Assembly (NCBI GenBank): GCA_029210125.1
Contig: JARGPR010000008.1
Coordinates: 62,001 to 126,000, forward strand
Length of the DNA: 64,000 nt
Direction: 5' to 3'
From: Pseudomonadales bacterium
GTDB taxonomy: Bacteria > Pseudomonadota > Gammaproteobacteria > Pseudomonadales > JAHRWD01
Shown here: positions 1 through 8,701 of the stretch, one piece after another
Layout of the letters: every line of letters starts with the position of its first letter
How positions within the stretch are numbered: position 1 is the stretch's first letter
Notes under the pieces: model-generated
What the model saw: only the letters and a program-made list of their open reading frames with translations
What the model was told of the DNA's origin: nothing
The model's database searches: none
Program-made: the position numbers and the translations under genes

Positions 1-498
1 GGAAACACTATAGCCAAGGGTTTGCAATACAACTAACAGTGCTGTAATCACCACTGTAGCACGTAACAATTTTCCAAGAGCCGATGCTGTGGTTTCATCC
101 AGTGGCTTAGTCATTCGCTCTGGATCAATCAGATGCAGCTCCGCCTCACCAATAAACCGAACAATAAACCAGGTGATAATCGCGATCACCGCCATCTCAC
201 GGAATGGTTGAATATTTTCAAAAATACTTTCTGTTGAGCTGCGTTCAATAACCTCTATCGCCACACTCAAACCCACCACCCAGACCATCCAGCGCAACGG
301 CTGTTGACTCGCTTTTAAAATCGCATCATCCCAAAGGTTAGCGGTCTTTTTTAGCTGAAGCGTCAAACGATCGATAAAACGTCGAATAAAAAAATTGGCC
401 AGGCTAGTCAGGAGTACCACACCAAATACCTGGTAAATCCAGAAGTTTTCATTTTCTAAAAATCGTCTCAATAACGAGACTAATTCCTGATATTCCAT
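1..498 (-). CDS. MscS-family mechanosensitive channel, N-terminal part (cut by window edge)
   Basis: The minus-strand frame is open for 166 codons from ATG at 498 to the left edge. The protein begins MEYQELVSLLRR and has hydrophobic segments near residues 20-36, 64-80, 95-112 and 150-163. These are separated by basic and amphipathic stretches such as the FIRRFIDRLTLQLKKTANLWDDA region. That layout fits the multi-helix N-terminal half of larger MscS-like channels (YnaI/YbdG type), which release osmolytes under hypo-osmotic stress. The pore helix and MscS beta domain would lie outside the window, so the assignment rests on the membrane half only. nagZ ends 4 bp downstream, suggesting co-transcription. 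Confidence 0.6.
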   Translation of the reverse strand, partial: MEYQELVSLLRRFLENENFWIYQVFGVVLLTSLANFFIRRFIDRLTLQLKKTANLWDDAILKASQQPLRWMVWVVGLSVAIEVIERSSTESIFENIQPFREMAVIAIITWFIVRFIGEAELHLIDPERMTKPLDETTASALGKLLRATVVITALLVVLQTLGYSVS

Positions 499-502
499 AC
501 TG

Positions 503-1513
503 TTAAAGCTCGATATTTTTAATGTTTTGCAATGCAGTTTTCCAGCGTTTGCTACTTGTTAATGTTGCAAAATCCAGCCTACGTTTGCCCAGCATTTGCT
601 GCGGCTGATAGCAAGCAGGGCCTGTATCGACATCCAGTTCAAGTAACTCAACAGCCCCTGCCCGATTATTACAAGCCAGTATGATATTGCATCCCGCCGC
701 TAAAGAGAGCCTGCCGCGGGTGCAATAATCACCGGATGTTGCAACACCCTCCATGCTTAGATCGTCACTGATGATGAGTCCTTTAAAACCCAGCTCTATC
801 CTAAGAATCTGTTTCAACCAGATTTCAGATATTCCGGCAGGCACTGAATCCACTGCGTTATACAGTACGTGGGCAGGCATAATCGCATCCAGTTTGTGGC
901 GTAATCGTTGAAACGGAATCATATCCAACGCTTTAAGCGTAGCTAAATCACGCGTATCCACCGGCAATTCAAGGTGTGAATCCGCCGCCACTGAACCATG
1001 TCCCGGGAAATGTTTTCCAACGACGGACATTCCAGCCTCGTGCATACCGTCGATTAGAGAGGATGCCAACGAGGTTACAACCTCATAATCTCCATCAAAA
1101 GCACGGTCACCAATCACAGTGCTATTACCTGTATCAAGATCCAGTACCGGCGTAAAACTAAAATCAACGCCCGCAGCCAACAGCTCAGAAGCTAATAACC
1201 AGCCACAGCTACGAGCCGCTTGCAGTGCCTGAATCGGTGCACGTTGAAAACATTCACCCAAAGCAGACATCGGTGGAATTCGGGTAAAGGGAGATTTGAA
1301 ACGCTGAACCCTACCCCCTTCCTGATCCACTGATATTAGAAGATCTGGTTTCAGCTGACGTAACGACGCGGTCAGTGCAGTGAGCTGCTCAAGGGATTGG
1401 TAATTTCTGGCAAAAAGTATGACGCCGCAAACCTTGGGATTAGCCACCAATTCAAGCTCTTCTGGAGTGGCTTCCGGCCCTTCCAGGTCGAGCATAATAA
1501 ATCCACTATTCAT
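503..1513 (-). CDS. nagZ: beta-N-acetylglucosaminidase NagZ
   Basis: A cytoplasmic glycoside hydrolase family 3 enzyme that removes GlcNAc from anhydro-muropeptides during peptidoglycan recycling. The 336 aa length is normal for proteobacterial NagZ. The family signature KHFPGHGSVAADSH is present near residues 166-180; it carries the catalytic His and follows the substrate-binding Lys-His. The nucleophile Asp lies in the ISDDLSMEGV motif near residue 250. The start ATG overlaps the stop of the upstream L,D-transpeptidase gene by 4 bp (ATGA), so the two cell-wall genes are probably translationally coupled. The C-terminus is about 10 residues from the start of the channel gene. Confidence 0.95.
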   Translation of the reverse strand: MNSGFIMLDLEGPEATPEELELVANPKVCGVILFARNYQSLEQLTALTASLRQLKPDLLISVDQEGGRVQRFKSPFTRIPPMSALGECFQRAPIQALQAARSCGWLLASELLAAGVDFSFTPVLDLDTGNSTVIGDRAFDGDYEVVTSLASSLIDGMHEAGMSVVGKHFPGHGSVAADSHLELPVDTRDLATLKALDMIPFQRLRHKLDAIMPAHVLYNAVDSVPAGISEIWLKQILRIELGFKGLIISDDLSMEGVATSGDYCTRGRLSLAAGCNIILACNNRAGAVELLELDVDTGPACYQPQQMLGKRRLDFATLTSSKRWKTALQNIKNIEL

Positions 1514-1998
1514 GCCGTAATATCTACCTCAGTGCCTTTTTCGACTTGTTCAAACAGTTCAATTAAATCGGAGTTTCTCATACGGATACAGCCATGGGAT
1601 GCGGGTATTCCCATCGGTTCCCTATCCGGTGTTCCATGGATATAGATATAACGCCGCAGACTGTCTATATCGCCAAATTTGTTATAACCCCGCTCGCGAC
1701 CGGATAACCATAAAATACGTGTGAGAATCCAGTCTCTTTCAGGATGCTGGATTGCCAGCTCAGGGGTATAGATTTCACCAGTAAACCGACGGCCAACGAA
1801 AACCCCCATAACCGGCACATCCGCACCAACCTTCGCGCGGATATAGTGCTTTCCCAAGGGGGTTTGTTCGCTGCCAAATTGCTGCCCGGTTCCGGCGCTG
1901 GCGCTAGAGATGGGGAATTGTTGAGTGGTGACGTGACCATCAACCACGGAGAGTTTTTGGGTTTTTATATCAATAACAAGCTTCACTGATTCAAGCAC
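1510..1998 (-). CDS. L,D-transpeptidase (YkuD domain)
   Basis: A 162 aa protein that is almost entirely a YkuD catalytic domain. The signature HGTPDREPMGIPASHGCIRM near residues 127-147 contains the catalytic His and the SHGC-R nucleophile Cys. The domain forms 3-3 crosslinks in peptidoglycan or links proteins to it. No signal peptide is visible (start MLESVKLVIDIKTQKL), unlike the periplasmic Ldt enzymes. This small, leaderless form is common beside nagZ in Pseudomonas-like genomes; its compartment is uncertain. It overlaps nagZ by 4 bp. Confidence 0.88.
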   Translation of the reverse strand: MLESVKLVIDIKTQKLSVVDGHVTTQQFPISSASAGTGQQFGSEQTPLGKHYIRAKVGADVPVMGVFVGRRFTGEIYTPELAIQHPERDWILTRILWLSGRERGYNKFGDIDSLRRYIYIHGTPDREPMGIPASHGCIRMRNSDLIELFEQVEKGTEVDITA

Positions 1999-2018
1999 CG
2001 GAATATCGAATCATGGGT

Positions 2019-3023
2019 TCACGGAGTGTTCCGGGCCGGCCAGATCGTGCCCGATGGTTTTTCTGCTGTCAGGCGACGTAATTCTGGCGTTAACAAACTA
2101 TCTGGCACTGTGTAGCCTTTAGTTACCTTAGCCATTTTTACCGCATTGTCTGCCTTGCTGCTTTTCCATACATTACTCTTAGATCCGCTTTCTTTTTCTG
2201 TATCCGTTTCACCAAAGGGGTCAACAAAAGATAGTTTCGTTGCTACTAACTGTAGATCCGGCTCTTGATCCATTATATCCGCATCTGTTTTTGGAGCATC
2301 CGCCTGCCCATACATCCTGTCACCAACGATTGGGTAACCCGCCTCAGAAAGGTGTCGACGGATCTGGTGTTTACGGCCTGTTTCAATATTAATTTCCAAC
2401 AACGAGTAATTCTTCACTTCATCGTATTCAAGCAATTCTACTTTGCTGAGCGCCTTACGCCCGTCAATCTCACTATCCAGTACCATCGGTGATGGCTCTA
2501 ATCGCCCATAAACACGCGCTCGGTAACGTTTATCAATTTGACGTTGCTCAAATAATTTAGACAATGCTGCCGCTGCGGTTTTTGTATGGGCAATTAAAAT
2601 AAGTCCAGTTGCAGCCCTGTCCAACCGGTGAACAATGAATGCCGGGCGATCCATATTTTGCTCAACCCAGCGGTTGATAGTGCATTGATCACCCCATTTA
2701 GAACCCTGACTGAGCATACCCTGGGGTTTAAAAAAAACACTGTAATCACCTTCATCGGCGATCAGCTCAGGGGTTTCTGGTAGTGCGCTTTGCACCACTT
2801 CATCATAATAAAGGTGCAGTTGATCTCCCTTCTCCAGCTTACGTTTTACACGTCGCAGACGACTGGTATGTTCATCGTGGGTCAACCACACCGCACCATT
2901 TTGCATCACCTGCTTAATCTTTTGTTTAGATAGTTCAGTTGCCAGAGAAAGTAATTCAACAGCTGTTTTACTTTCCTCCTCAACGGAAATATGTATTTCA
3001 AATTTTTGGGTTTCTTGGTTCAT
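2019..3023 (-). CDS. RluA-family 23S rRNA/tRNA pseudouridine synthase
   Basis: A 334 aa protein with an N-terminal S4-like RNA-binding segment (residues about 15-75), then the RluA catalytic core. The motif HRLDRAATGL near residues 132-141 includes the invariant catalytic Asp. Downstream motifs KRYRARVYGRL and ETGRKHQIRRHL are also family hallmarks. The enzyme converts uridine to pseudouridine in structured RNA. The target (RluA, RluC, RluD or TruC type) cannot be set from sequence alone. The last ~70 residues after DPFGETDTEKES look like a poorly conserved charged extension. The gene stands alone between the transpeptidase and the GNAT gene. Confidence 0.88.
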   Translation of the reverse strand: MNQETQKFEIHISVEEESKTAVELLSLATELSKQKIKQVMQNGAVWLTHDEHTSRLRRVKRKLEKGDQLHLYYDEVVQSALPETPELIADEGDYSVFFKPQGMLSQGSKWGDQCTINRWVEQNMDRPAFIVHRLDRAATGLILIAHTKTAAAALSKLFEQRQIDKRYRARVYGRLEPSPMVLDSEIDGRKALSKVELLEYDEVKNYSLLEINIETGRKHQIRRHLSEAGYPIVGDRMYGQADAPKTDADIMDQEPDLQLVATKLSFVDPFGETDTEKESGSKSNVWKSSKADNAVKMAKVTKGYTVPDSLLTPELRRLTAEKPSGTIWPARNTP

Positions 3024-3082
3024 TTAGGAATAAACTATTTGGTTTTAAAGGTGTTTAGAAAGCAGTGCTGGTTAAATGAACC

Positions 3083-3709
3083 TTACTTTATCGGAGCTAA
3101 CACAAGTTCCATTTTTCTGGAACTTGGAACGGTGATACCAGCACGTTTACCTTTGAAGGTTTTATGCTTCACGACGCTTAAACCATGTCGAATATAGAGA
3201 TCCTCCGCACGCGGATTAGTTTCAGCTACATCCAACGAAAATACAGCGTAGCTGGAAGTTCGCGCAAACTCGATCTTGTTTTCCAGCATCAAGCTACCCA
3301 CGCCACTCCCCCTCATGTCAGGGCTAACCCCGAAATTTGAAAGATATAACTCGTCCTTTTTTGGTTCCTCCATCACTTCACCCGCATGACCCAACCTCTT
3401 CAAAACCTTCCATATTTCAAAGAAACCATAAAACTTAAACATATTGAATAAAGTACCCAACAATAATTTTTTGTATTCTGTTCCATCGTAAAAACAGCCT
3501 GTACCTATAACAGAACCATCCTTTATTGCAACAGTTACATTGCTATACCCACAAAAACCTTTACCAGAATCAAATTCATATTGAATAAATTCAAGAGGGG
3601 TCTTATTTTCTGTTTTATAGATAAAGTCGTATATCTCTGGACCCGCGCTATACATCAGGGAAGCAATATTACCGACATCGTTCTTTCTGGCTGCTCTAAC
3701 CTCAATCAT
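3083..3709 (-). CDS. GNAT-family N-acetyltransferase
   Basis: A 208 aa single-domain acetyltransferase. It starts MIEVRAARKNDVGNIASL, typical of beta1-alpha1 of the GNAT fold. Motif A is seen as LSNFGVSPDMRGSGVGSLML around residues 124-143, with the acetyl-CoA pyrophosphate-binding R-G-x-G-x-G/S pattern. The C-terminal part SLDVAETNPRAEDLYIRHGL is the usual motif B region. The acceptor substrate is not recognisable. Only 3 bp separate it from the P-loop gene upstream, so the two are probably one transcription unit. Confidence 0.8.
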   Translation of the reverse strand: MIEVRAARKNDVGNIASLMYSAGPEIYDFIYKTENKTPLEFIQYEFDSGKGFCGYSNVTVAIKDGSVIGTGCFYDGTEYKKLLLGTLFNMFKFYGFFEIWKVLKRLGHAGEVMEEPKKDELYLSNFGVSPDMRGSGVGSLMLENKIEFARTSSYAVFSLDVAETNPRAEDLYIRHGLSVVKHKTFKGKRAGITVPSSRKMELVLAPIK

Positions 3710-3712
3710 TGT

Positions 3713-4249
3713 TTATGTCGCGGTATTTTTAGGTTTTGAGAAATAGTGGTTTAACTGTTGAATGATTTCTGATTCTCCGCTCTGATTTGTAATTACTTTT
3801 GTATCTCTATCAGGCAGTTCAAAGTCTCGACGAAGTGCTGCGGCGCTATCACTTGTTATTCCTTTAGCACGGCGACTAAGCCGTTTCACAATAAATTGAT
3901 CCGATGCATCGACACATAGCATTTCCATATCCGGAATATTAGCTAGCAGGTAATCCCTATGGTGCTGTTTATAAACACCCTGTGTTACGACAATCCGGTT
4001 ATATATAGTTTTTAGCGCCAAAATACGTTCTACAACTACAGGAAAGTAGGCGTCTCTCATTTCATCGGTAAAAGGTCGCTGTTCTTTCAAAGCTAAAATC
4101 ATTTCAGCGGTTAAATCATCATCGGCATGGTATACATGCCAATCAGCCAGCTCCCCGATAAGGTTACCGATATATGATTTTCCTGCCCCAGACAAGCCGA
4201 ACAAAAAAATAATTTTAGGCGCAAACTCTAGATTAAGAACCTGGCTCAT
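3713..4249 (-). CDS. P-loop kinase-like ATPase
   Basis: A 178 aa protein with a clear Walker A, FLFGLSGAGKSYIG at residues about 15-28. An Asp pair (HADDDLT) follows the first strand, as in small-molecule kinases of the shikimate/gluconate/adenylylsulfate kinase superfamily. An Arg-rich lid region (VKRLSRRAKG) lies near residue 125. No family-specific substrate motif could be named. It is tightly linked to the GNAT gene downstream, so the two may act on a common substrate, but that is inference. Confidence 0.6.
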   Translation of the reverse strand: MSQVLNLEFAPKIIFLFGLSGAGKSYIGNLIGELADWHVYHADDDLTAEMILALKEQRPFTDEMRDAYFPVVVERILALKTIYNRIVVTQGVYKQHHRDYLLANIPDMEMLCVDASDQFIVKRLSRRAKGITSDSAAALRRDFELPDRDTKVITNQSGESEIIQQLNHYFSKPKNTAT

Positions 4250-4336
4250 AGTATGCGTTTTCCTTCCAGTCTCAGTTCAGGTTTATTACCTAAATCGGTT
4301 TTCTATTTCTGCTGCATTAAATGAACGACGAGGCTT

Positions 4337-5092
4337 TCAAAAAGAGCCTTCAAAGACAAATCGATTTTTCATCATCGTAAGCCGATGGCGAGGACCATCA
4401 ACACTGGCATCCCAAGTATCGTATCCTGCATCTCCTGCCCACATCACAACGCGGTCGGTAGCGCCGCTTTTATCCGCACGGGTCTGGTACACACCCACTG
4501 GGGTTGAATCAAAGTGAGCTAATAAGTCGTCAACGTTGGAGTGTTGGGATAAGGTGTAAAGCGTAACCCAGGTTGGGGCAACCAGATCAATTTCGCCATT
4601 GTCGCGCATTTTGATTGCCTGCGCCGGGTTGACCCACTGATGCTCATGGATCTCCTGCCCATCAATAGTGACTTCAAGTTGATCCGGTGCACGTGCAGCA
4701 AAAAAGGAGGTTTCAAAACGTTTTTGGGTAATAGCAGGGGGTGTCCATTGGGCAAATTGGATAAAGTGCTCCGGGTCAATATCCACACCCGCTTCCTCTT
4801 TCGTCTCGCGCGCCGCAGCGGTACGTGCAGCCAATTCTTCATCACCGTTTGCTGGGTAGTCGTCTGGATCAATACGACCACCGGGGAATACCCACATTCC
4901 CCCAAACCCTATTTTGGGGTTTTTACGCAACATTAATATATTGATTCCATCATCGCTATCCCTTAAAAGCACAACGGTAGCGGCAGGAATCGCCGGTGGG
5001 AAAGATTGACTAGTACCATCATTCGAGGATTTATAGATATCCGCATCGATGACATTACCTTTTTTTGATTCTGGCTTTAATGGATCAGACAT
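4337..5092 (-). CDS. Nudix hydrolase (NUDT19/NUDT7-like)
   Basis: A 251 aa protein. The Nudix fold begins about residue 35 (AATVVLLRDSDDGINILMLR). The Nudix box is seen as GGRIDPDD, then AAARETKEEAGVDI, giving the catalytic R-E-x-x-E-E-x-G core. The insertion between the first Gly and the REXXEE helix is longer than in canonical MutT. That spacing and the FGGMWVFPGGR lead-in resemble the CoA/acyl-CoA diphosphatase-like Nudix proteins. It probably hydrolyses a nucleoside diphosphate derivative; CoA species are a reasonable guess. It is a single gene followed by a 370-bp non-coding stretch. Confidence 0.82.
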   Translation of the reverse strand: MSDPLKPESKKGNVIDADIYKSSNDGTSQSFPPAIPAATVVLLRDSDDGINILMLRKNPKIGFGGMWVFPGGRIDPDDYPANGDEELAARTAAARETKEEAGVDIDPEHFIQFAQWTPPAITQKRFETSFFAARAPDQLEVTIDGQEIHEHQWVNPAQAIKMRDNGEIDLVAPTWVTLYTLSQHSNVDDLLAHFDSTPVGVYQTRADKSGATDRVVMWAGDAGYDTWDASVDGPRHRLTMMKNRFVFEGSF

Positions 5093-5462
5093 GACTGCTC
5101 TCGGTAGTGATATTTGGAAGTAAGGAACAGCTCTAATTGGCTGTAGCTGATACCCTCTAGTCTCTAAATCATTTGGTAAAATACTAACCGCAAACGAAAT
5201 TGCTCCGCCAGTTTACACGATTGATAGCCCCCTCGATCCATAATCTACCGAAACCCAAGGTAGATTTTTTCGAATGGGTGGGCATAGTTTTCACTAAATT
5301 TTCTTGATCATTAGCAAACAACGCATTGAAGTAAATGAAAGGGATAATGAATGACGACTAGCAGACTGACTGGACAGGGACAGTGCTGAGGGGGCTGTCG
5401 GTGAATACCAATAACGGGGTAAAACCAGCTAATTCGTGCCGATTTCAAAAATGATTGATTTG
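5093..5462. other. 370-bp intergenic stretch
   Basis: This lies between the Nudix gene and hisF, both on the minus strand. No convincing ORF is visible. The only clear structure is the hairpin at 5242-5270 described separately. The segment must hold the Nudix promoter (right of 5092) and the 3' end of the his transcript. Confidence 0.5.
5242..5270 (+). terminator. terminator-like hairpin with T-tract on the plus strand
   Basis: The arms AATCTACC (5242-5249) and GGTAGATT (5259-5266) pair perfectly over 8 bp around a 9-nt loop and run into a T-tract to 5270. The T-tract follows the stem only on the plus strand, yet every annotated gene from 1 to 8389 is on the minus strand. It could stop antisense transcription or be left from a lost plus-strand gene. 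Confidence 0.4.
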
Positions 5463-6221
5463 CTACAACCGAACTTCAACCCCTTTCCCTTGCATCGCCT
5501 TTTTAGCTTCTTCGATGGTGTGTTCTGCAAAATGAAAGATACTTGCGGCCAGCACAGCATCGGCTTTGCCCTGTAGTACGCCTTCGGTCAAATGATCAAG
5601 GTTACCGACCCCGCCGGAGGCAATCACGGGTACCGACACCGCTTCACTGACTGCCCGGGTTAGCTCTAGATCAAAACCATCACGGGTGCCGTCACGATCC
5701 ATGCTGGTAAGCAAAATTTCACCGGCACCACGTTCAACCATCTGTTTGGCCCATTCAATTGCGTCAATACCGGTGGGTTTGCGGCCACCATGGGTAAAGA
5801 TCTCCCAGTGATCGCCCTGGCGTTTTGCGTCAATCGCTACCACGATACATTGGGAGCCAAACCTTTGTGCAGCTTCGGAAACAAACTCAGGGTTAAAAAC
5901 CGCTGCGGTATTGATACCCACTTTATCCGCCCCGGCGTTGAGCATAGCTCGAATATCTTCGACGGTGCGTATGCCACCACCAACGGTCAGCGGAATAAAA
6001 ACCTGACTGGCGATATCTTCTACCATATGAATAGTGGTATCGCGACCCTCATGGCTTGCAGTGATATCCAGGAAGGTAATCTCATCGGCACCTTCCCGGT
6101 CGTAGCGTTTGGCGACCTCAACAGGATCACCGGCATCGCGGATATCTACAAATTTCACCCCTTTAACGACGCGACCTTTATCAACATCCAGGCAGGGAAT
6201 AATACGTTTGGCGAGGCTCAT
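5463..6221 (-). CDS. hisF: imidazole glycerol phosphate synthase cyclase subunit HisF
   Basis: A 252 aa TIM barrel that, with HisH, turns PRFAR plus ammonia into imidazole glycerol phosphate and AICAR (histidine step 5). It starts [21 protein letters not shown]; the catalytic Asp of CLDVDKGRV (about residue 11) and the second Asp in TSMDRDGT (about residue 130) are both present. The phosphate-binding GGGI and ASGGVG loops are also intact. Length and motifs are standard. It is the last gene of the hisB-hisH-hisA-hisF run, 18 bp after hisA. Confidence 0.97.
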   Translation of the reverse strand: MSLAKRIIPCLDVDKGRVVKGVKFVDIRDAGDPVEVAKRYDREGADEITFLDITASHEGRDTTIHMVEDIASQVFIPLTVGGGIRTVEDIRAMLNAGADKVGINTAAVFNPEFVSEAAQRFGSQCIVVAIDAKRQGDHWEIFTHGGRKPTGIDAIEWAKQMVERGAGEILLTSMDRDGTRDGFDLELTRAVSEAVSVPVIASGGVGNLDHLTEGVLQGKADAVLAASIFHFAEHTIEEAKKAMQGKGVEVRL

Positions 6222-6239
6222 GGTTGGTTTTCCTAGATG

Positions 6240-6995
6240 CTATTTAGCGGCCTGGGTTGGGGCTTTGCTGTCACAATATTGTTGGGCTTTTTCAAGATCA
6301 ATAGTACCGTCGTAGATAGCCCGGCCAGTAATTGCACCACTAATACCCTGGGCTGCAACCGCAACCAGTGCTTCAATATCTTTCATATCGGTTATGCCAC
6401 CGGAGGCGATTACAGGAATTGACGACGCTTTGGCCATGTTTAATGTGGCCTCTACGTTGACGCCCTGCATCATGCCGTCACGGCTGATATCGGTATAAAC
6501 AATGGAGTCTACACCGCTCTGTTCGAAACGTTTTGCTAGCTCGGTGGCCAGCACGCCGGTATCGGTAGCCCAGCCTTCGGTGGCGACTTTGCCATCCCGT
6601 GCATCCAGCCCGACCATAATGTGGCCGGGGTACTCTTTACAGCACAGATCCACAAACTCAGGATCTTCGACCGCTTTGGTACCGATAATGACGGACTGTA
6701 CTCCGGCTTCCAGATAATGCTCGATAATTTCCAGCGAGCGAATACCACCGCCAATCTGTACCGGCAGGTCTGGGTAGGCTTTGGCTATTGCGGTGACCGC
6801 TTCGCCATTTACCGGTTTGCCAGCAAAAGCTCCGTTCAGATCGACAAGATGCAATCTACGCGCACCGGCTTTATACCAGCGCCCCGCCATTGCCACGGGG
6901 TCTTCGCCAAAGGTGGTGGAGTCCTCCATTCGGCCTTGACGTAAGCGTACGCAGTGGCCATCTTTTAGATCAATTGCCGGGATTACTAACATCAT
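6240..6995 (-). CDS. hisA: ProFAR isomerase HisA
   Basis: A TIM-barrel isomerase that converts ProFAR to PRFAR in histidine synthesis. The N-terminus [17 protein letters not shown] carries the catalytic Asp of IPAIDL; the second catalytic Asp is in YTDISRDGM. Three start codons lie side by side: TTG at 6998, ATG at 6995 and ATG at 6992. An AGAGAGAG purine stretch just upstream could serve any of them. I give the first ATG; alignment with relatives would favour 6995 or 6992. hisF follows after 18 bp. Confidence 0.96.
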   Translation of the reverse strand: MMLVIPAIDLKDGHCVRLRQGRMEDSTTFGEDPVAMAGRWYKAGARRLHLVDLNGAFAGKPVNGEAVTAIAKAYPDLPVQIGGGIRSLEIIEHYLEAGVQSVIIGTKAVEDPEFVDLCCKEYPGHIMVGLDARDGKVATEGWATDTGVLATELAKRFEQSGVDSIVYTDISRDGMMQGVNVEATLNMAKASSIPVIASGGITDMKDIEALVAVAAQGISGAITGRAIYDGTIDLEKAQQYCDSKAPTQAAK

Positions 6996-7033
6996 CAAAT
7001 TGTCTCTCTCTTAATTCTTCCAGTACTCGTGAC

Positions 7034-7678
7034 TTAGCAGGAGCCATCCCAGTTTACAAAATTCTTCAGTAGCGCTAATCCAGCATGCTGGCTTTTTTCG
7101 GGGTGGAACTGGGTTGCAAACAAGTTAGTGTCGGCCATTACGCTGGTAAAGGTCGAACTGTATTCGGTACTTCCGTAAATCTGCTGGTCATTTTCTGCGT
7201 CAACATAATAGCTGTGCACAAAGTAGAAACGGCTATCGGACTCGATACCGTGCCAGATCGGGTGATCCTGTACCTGCTTCACCTGATTCCAGCCCATGTG
7301 CGGAACCTTTAGTCTTTCACCATTTTTATCAACCAGATTATCGCCAAAAAAACGTACCTTGCCAGGCAGTACGCCTATGCAATCTACTCCCTGGTTCTCT
7401 TCACTGACATCCATCAAAGCTTGCATACCGACACAGATAGCTAGTACCGGGCGGGTTTTAATCAGCTCAGGCAAAAGTGTATCAAGCCCTAAACGACGTA
7501 TTTCAGCCATGCAGTCGCGTATAGCGCCGACACCGGGAAACATCACCCGTTCAGCTGCGAGGATTTGATCTCGATCACTGGTGACGACAATTTTTTTGCC
7601 CGGGGCTACGAATTCCAGTGCTTTAGACGCGGAGTGGAGATTACCCATACCGTAATCGATGACGGCTACATCAACCAT
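7034..7678 (-). CDS. hisH: imidazole glycerol phosphate synthase glutaminase subunit HisH
   Basis: A class I glutamine amidotransferase of 214 aa that feeds ammonia to HisF. The nucleophile Cys lies in [11 protein letters not shown] near residue 82, and the His/Glu pair in [10 protein letters not shown] near residue 192. The N-terminus [13 protein letters not shown] is typical of HisH. It sits upstream of hisA, as in most gammaproteobacteria, with a 35-bp gap. Confidence 0.96.
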   Translation of the reverse strand: MVDVAVIDYGMGNLHSASKALEFVAPGKKIVVTSDRDQILAAERVMFPGVGAIRDCMAEIRRLGLDTLLPELIKTRPVLAICVGMQALMDVSEENQGVDCIGVLPGKVRFFGDNLVDKNGERLKVPHMGWNQVKQVQDHPIWHGIESDSRFYFVHSYYVDAENDQQIYGSTEYSSTFTSVMADTNLFATQFHPEKSQHAGLALLKNFVNWDGSC

Positions 7679-7795
7679 ATTTTAATGCCTGCTAAATAGA
7701 AGCGCTTCAGATACCACTGATTCTGTATTATCAGCGGCATCCTAAATTAATCAAACGAAGTGGTGAACAGTGAAAGAACCTGTAAGGCTATGCTC

Positions 7796-8389
7796 TTATA
7801 ACGCGCCTTTGGTGGAGGGCAATATACCCTCAGCCCTTGGGTCTGGCTCAATCGCCATACGCAATGCGCGGCCAAACGCCTTAAAGAGCGTTTCGGCCTG
7901 ATGATGGCTGTTGTGGCCCTTTAGATTATCCAGATGAAGCGTTACGTTGGCGTGATTCACAAACCCTTGAAAGAACTCATAAACCAGTTCAAGGTCAAAA
8001 TTTCCCACACTTGCCCGAGTAAATGTTACGTCAAATTCCAGACCAGGACGGCCTGACAGATCGATAACCACCCGTGATAGCGCTTCATCTAAAGGCACGT
8101 AAGCGTGGCCATACCGGCGAATACCTTTTTTGTCACCCACCGCTTGCGCGAGCGCCTGGCCCAATGTAATGCCGATATCTTCAACCGTGTGGTGGGCATC
8201 AATCTCCAGATCACCTTTGGCATGAATCTCCAGATCAACCATACCGTGACGGGCGATTTGATCCATCATGTGATCAAGAAAGGGAACACCTGTCTCAAAT
8301 TTGGCATTGCCGCTGCCATCAAGATTAATCTCGACGGTGATTTGGGTCTCAAGGGTATCTCTACTTACTTTGGCCTTTCGGTCAGCCAT
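7796..8389 (-). CDS. hisB: imidazoleglycerol-phosphate dehydratase HisB (monofunctional)
   Basis: A 197 aa Mn-dependent dehydratase that makes imidazole acetol phosphate. The two metal-binding repeats are seen as [11 protein letters not shown] near residue 65 and [19 protein letters not shown] near residues 160-178. There is no fused histidinol-phosphatase domain, unlike the bifunctional enterobacterial HisB. It heads the hisBHAF run; a 117-bp gap separates it from hisH. A perfect minus-strand TATAAT lies at 8426-8431, upstream of its start. Confidence 0.96.
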   Translation of the reverse strand: MADRKAKVSRDTLETQITVEINLDGSGNAKFETGVPFLDHMMDQIARHGMVDLEIHAKGDLEIDAHHTVEDIGITLGQALAQAVGDKKGIRRYGHAYVPLDEALSRVVIDLSGRPGLEFDVTFTRASVGNFDLELVYEFFQGFVNHANVTLHLDNLKGHNSHHQAETLFKAFGRALRMAIEPDPRAEGILPSTKGAL

Positions 8390-8425
8390 AGGTATTTCCT
8401 AAATTACGCTATTTTGTGGAGCGCT

Positions 8426-8431
8426 ATTATA
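8426..8431 (-). promoter_or_regulatory. candidate -10 box for hisB
   Basis: A perfect TATAAT on the minus strand, about 37 bp upstream of the hisB ATG. No good -35 is visible at 17 bp, so the site is a weak prediction from the -10 alone. Confidence 0.35.
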
Positions 8432-8608
8432 GGGGCAAAGAGGAACTCATTTCATGCACTTTAAACCCATGGCCTTCCAATCAATAATGAATCCATATAG
8501 AGACTCAATATCAAGCTTTAACCGCTGCAAAGCTAGCTGCTACCGCATCGATACATATTCTGCCGCATAATCAGAATATCGAACCTAACCCGAATGGGAA
8601 TTATCCGG

Positions 8609-8614
8609 TATAAT
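8609..8614 (+). promoter_or_regulatory. candidate -10 box for the antiporter-kds-lpt block
   Basis: A perfect TATAAT on the plus strand, 88 bp upstream of the antiporter ATG. The -35 position holds only a weak match, so confidence is limited. Confidence 0.35.
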
Positions 8615-8701
8615 CGCCTGCTTTTGATTGTCAATGGACGTGGATATTCGCGCCATACAGCCATCCAACCGTTCCTTAGTAGAGAAGTATAAGAGCACAT
8701 C

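Larger units (their letters stand above)
8390..8701. other. divergent intergenic region between hisB and the cation antiporter gene
   Basis: This 312-bp segment separates the leftward his genes from the rightward antiporter/LPS block. No ORF of its own is visible. It contains a perfect TATAAT for each direction (minus 8426-8431, plus 8609-8614), so it probably holds both promoters. Confidence 0.5.
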
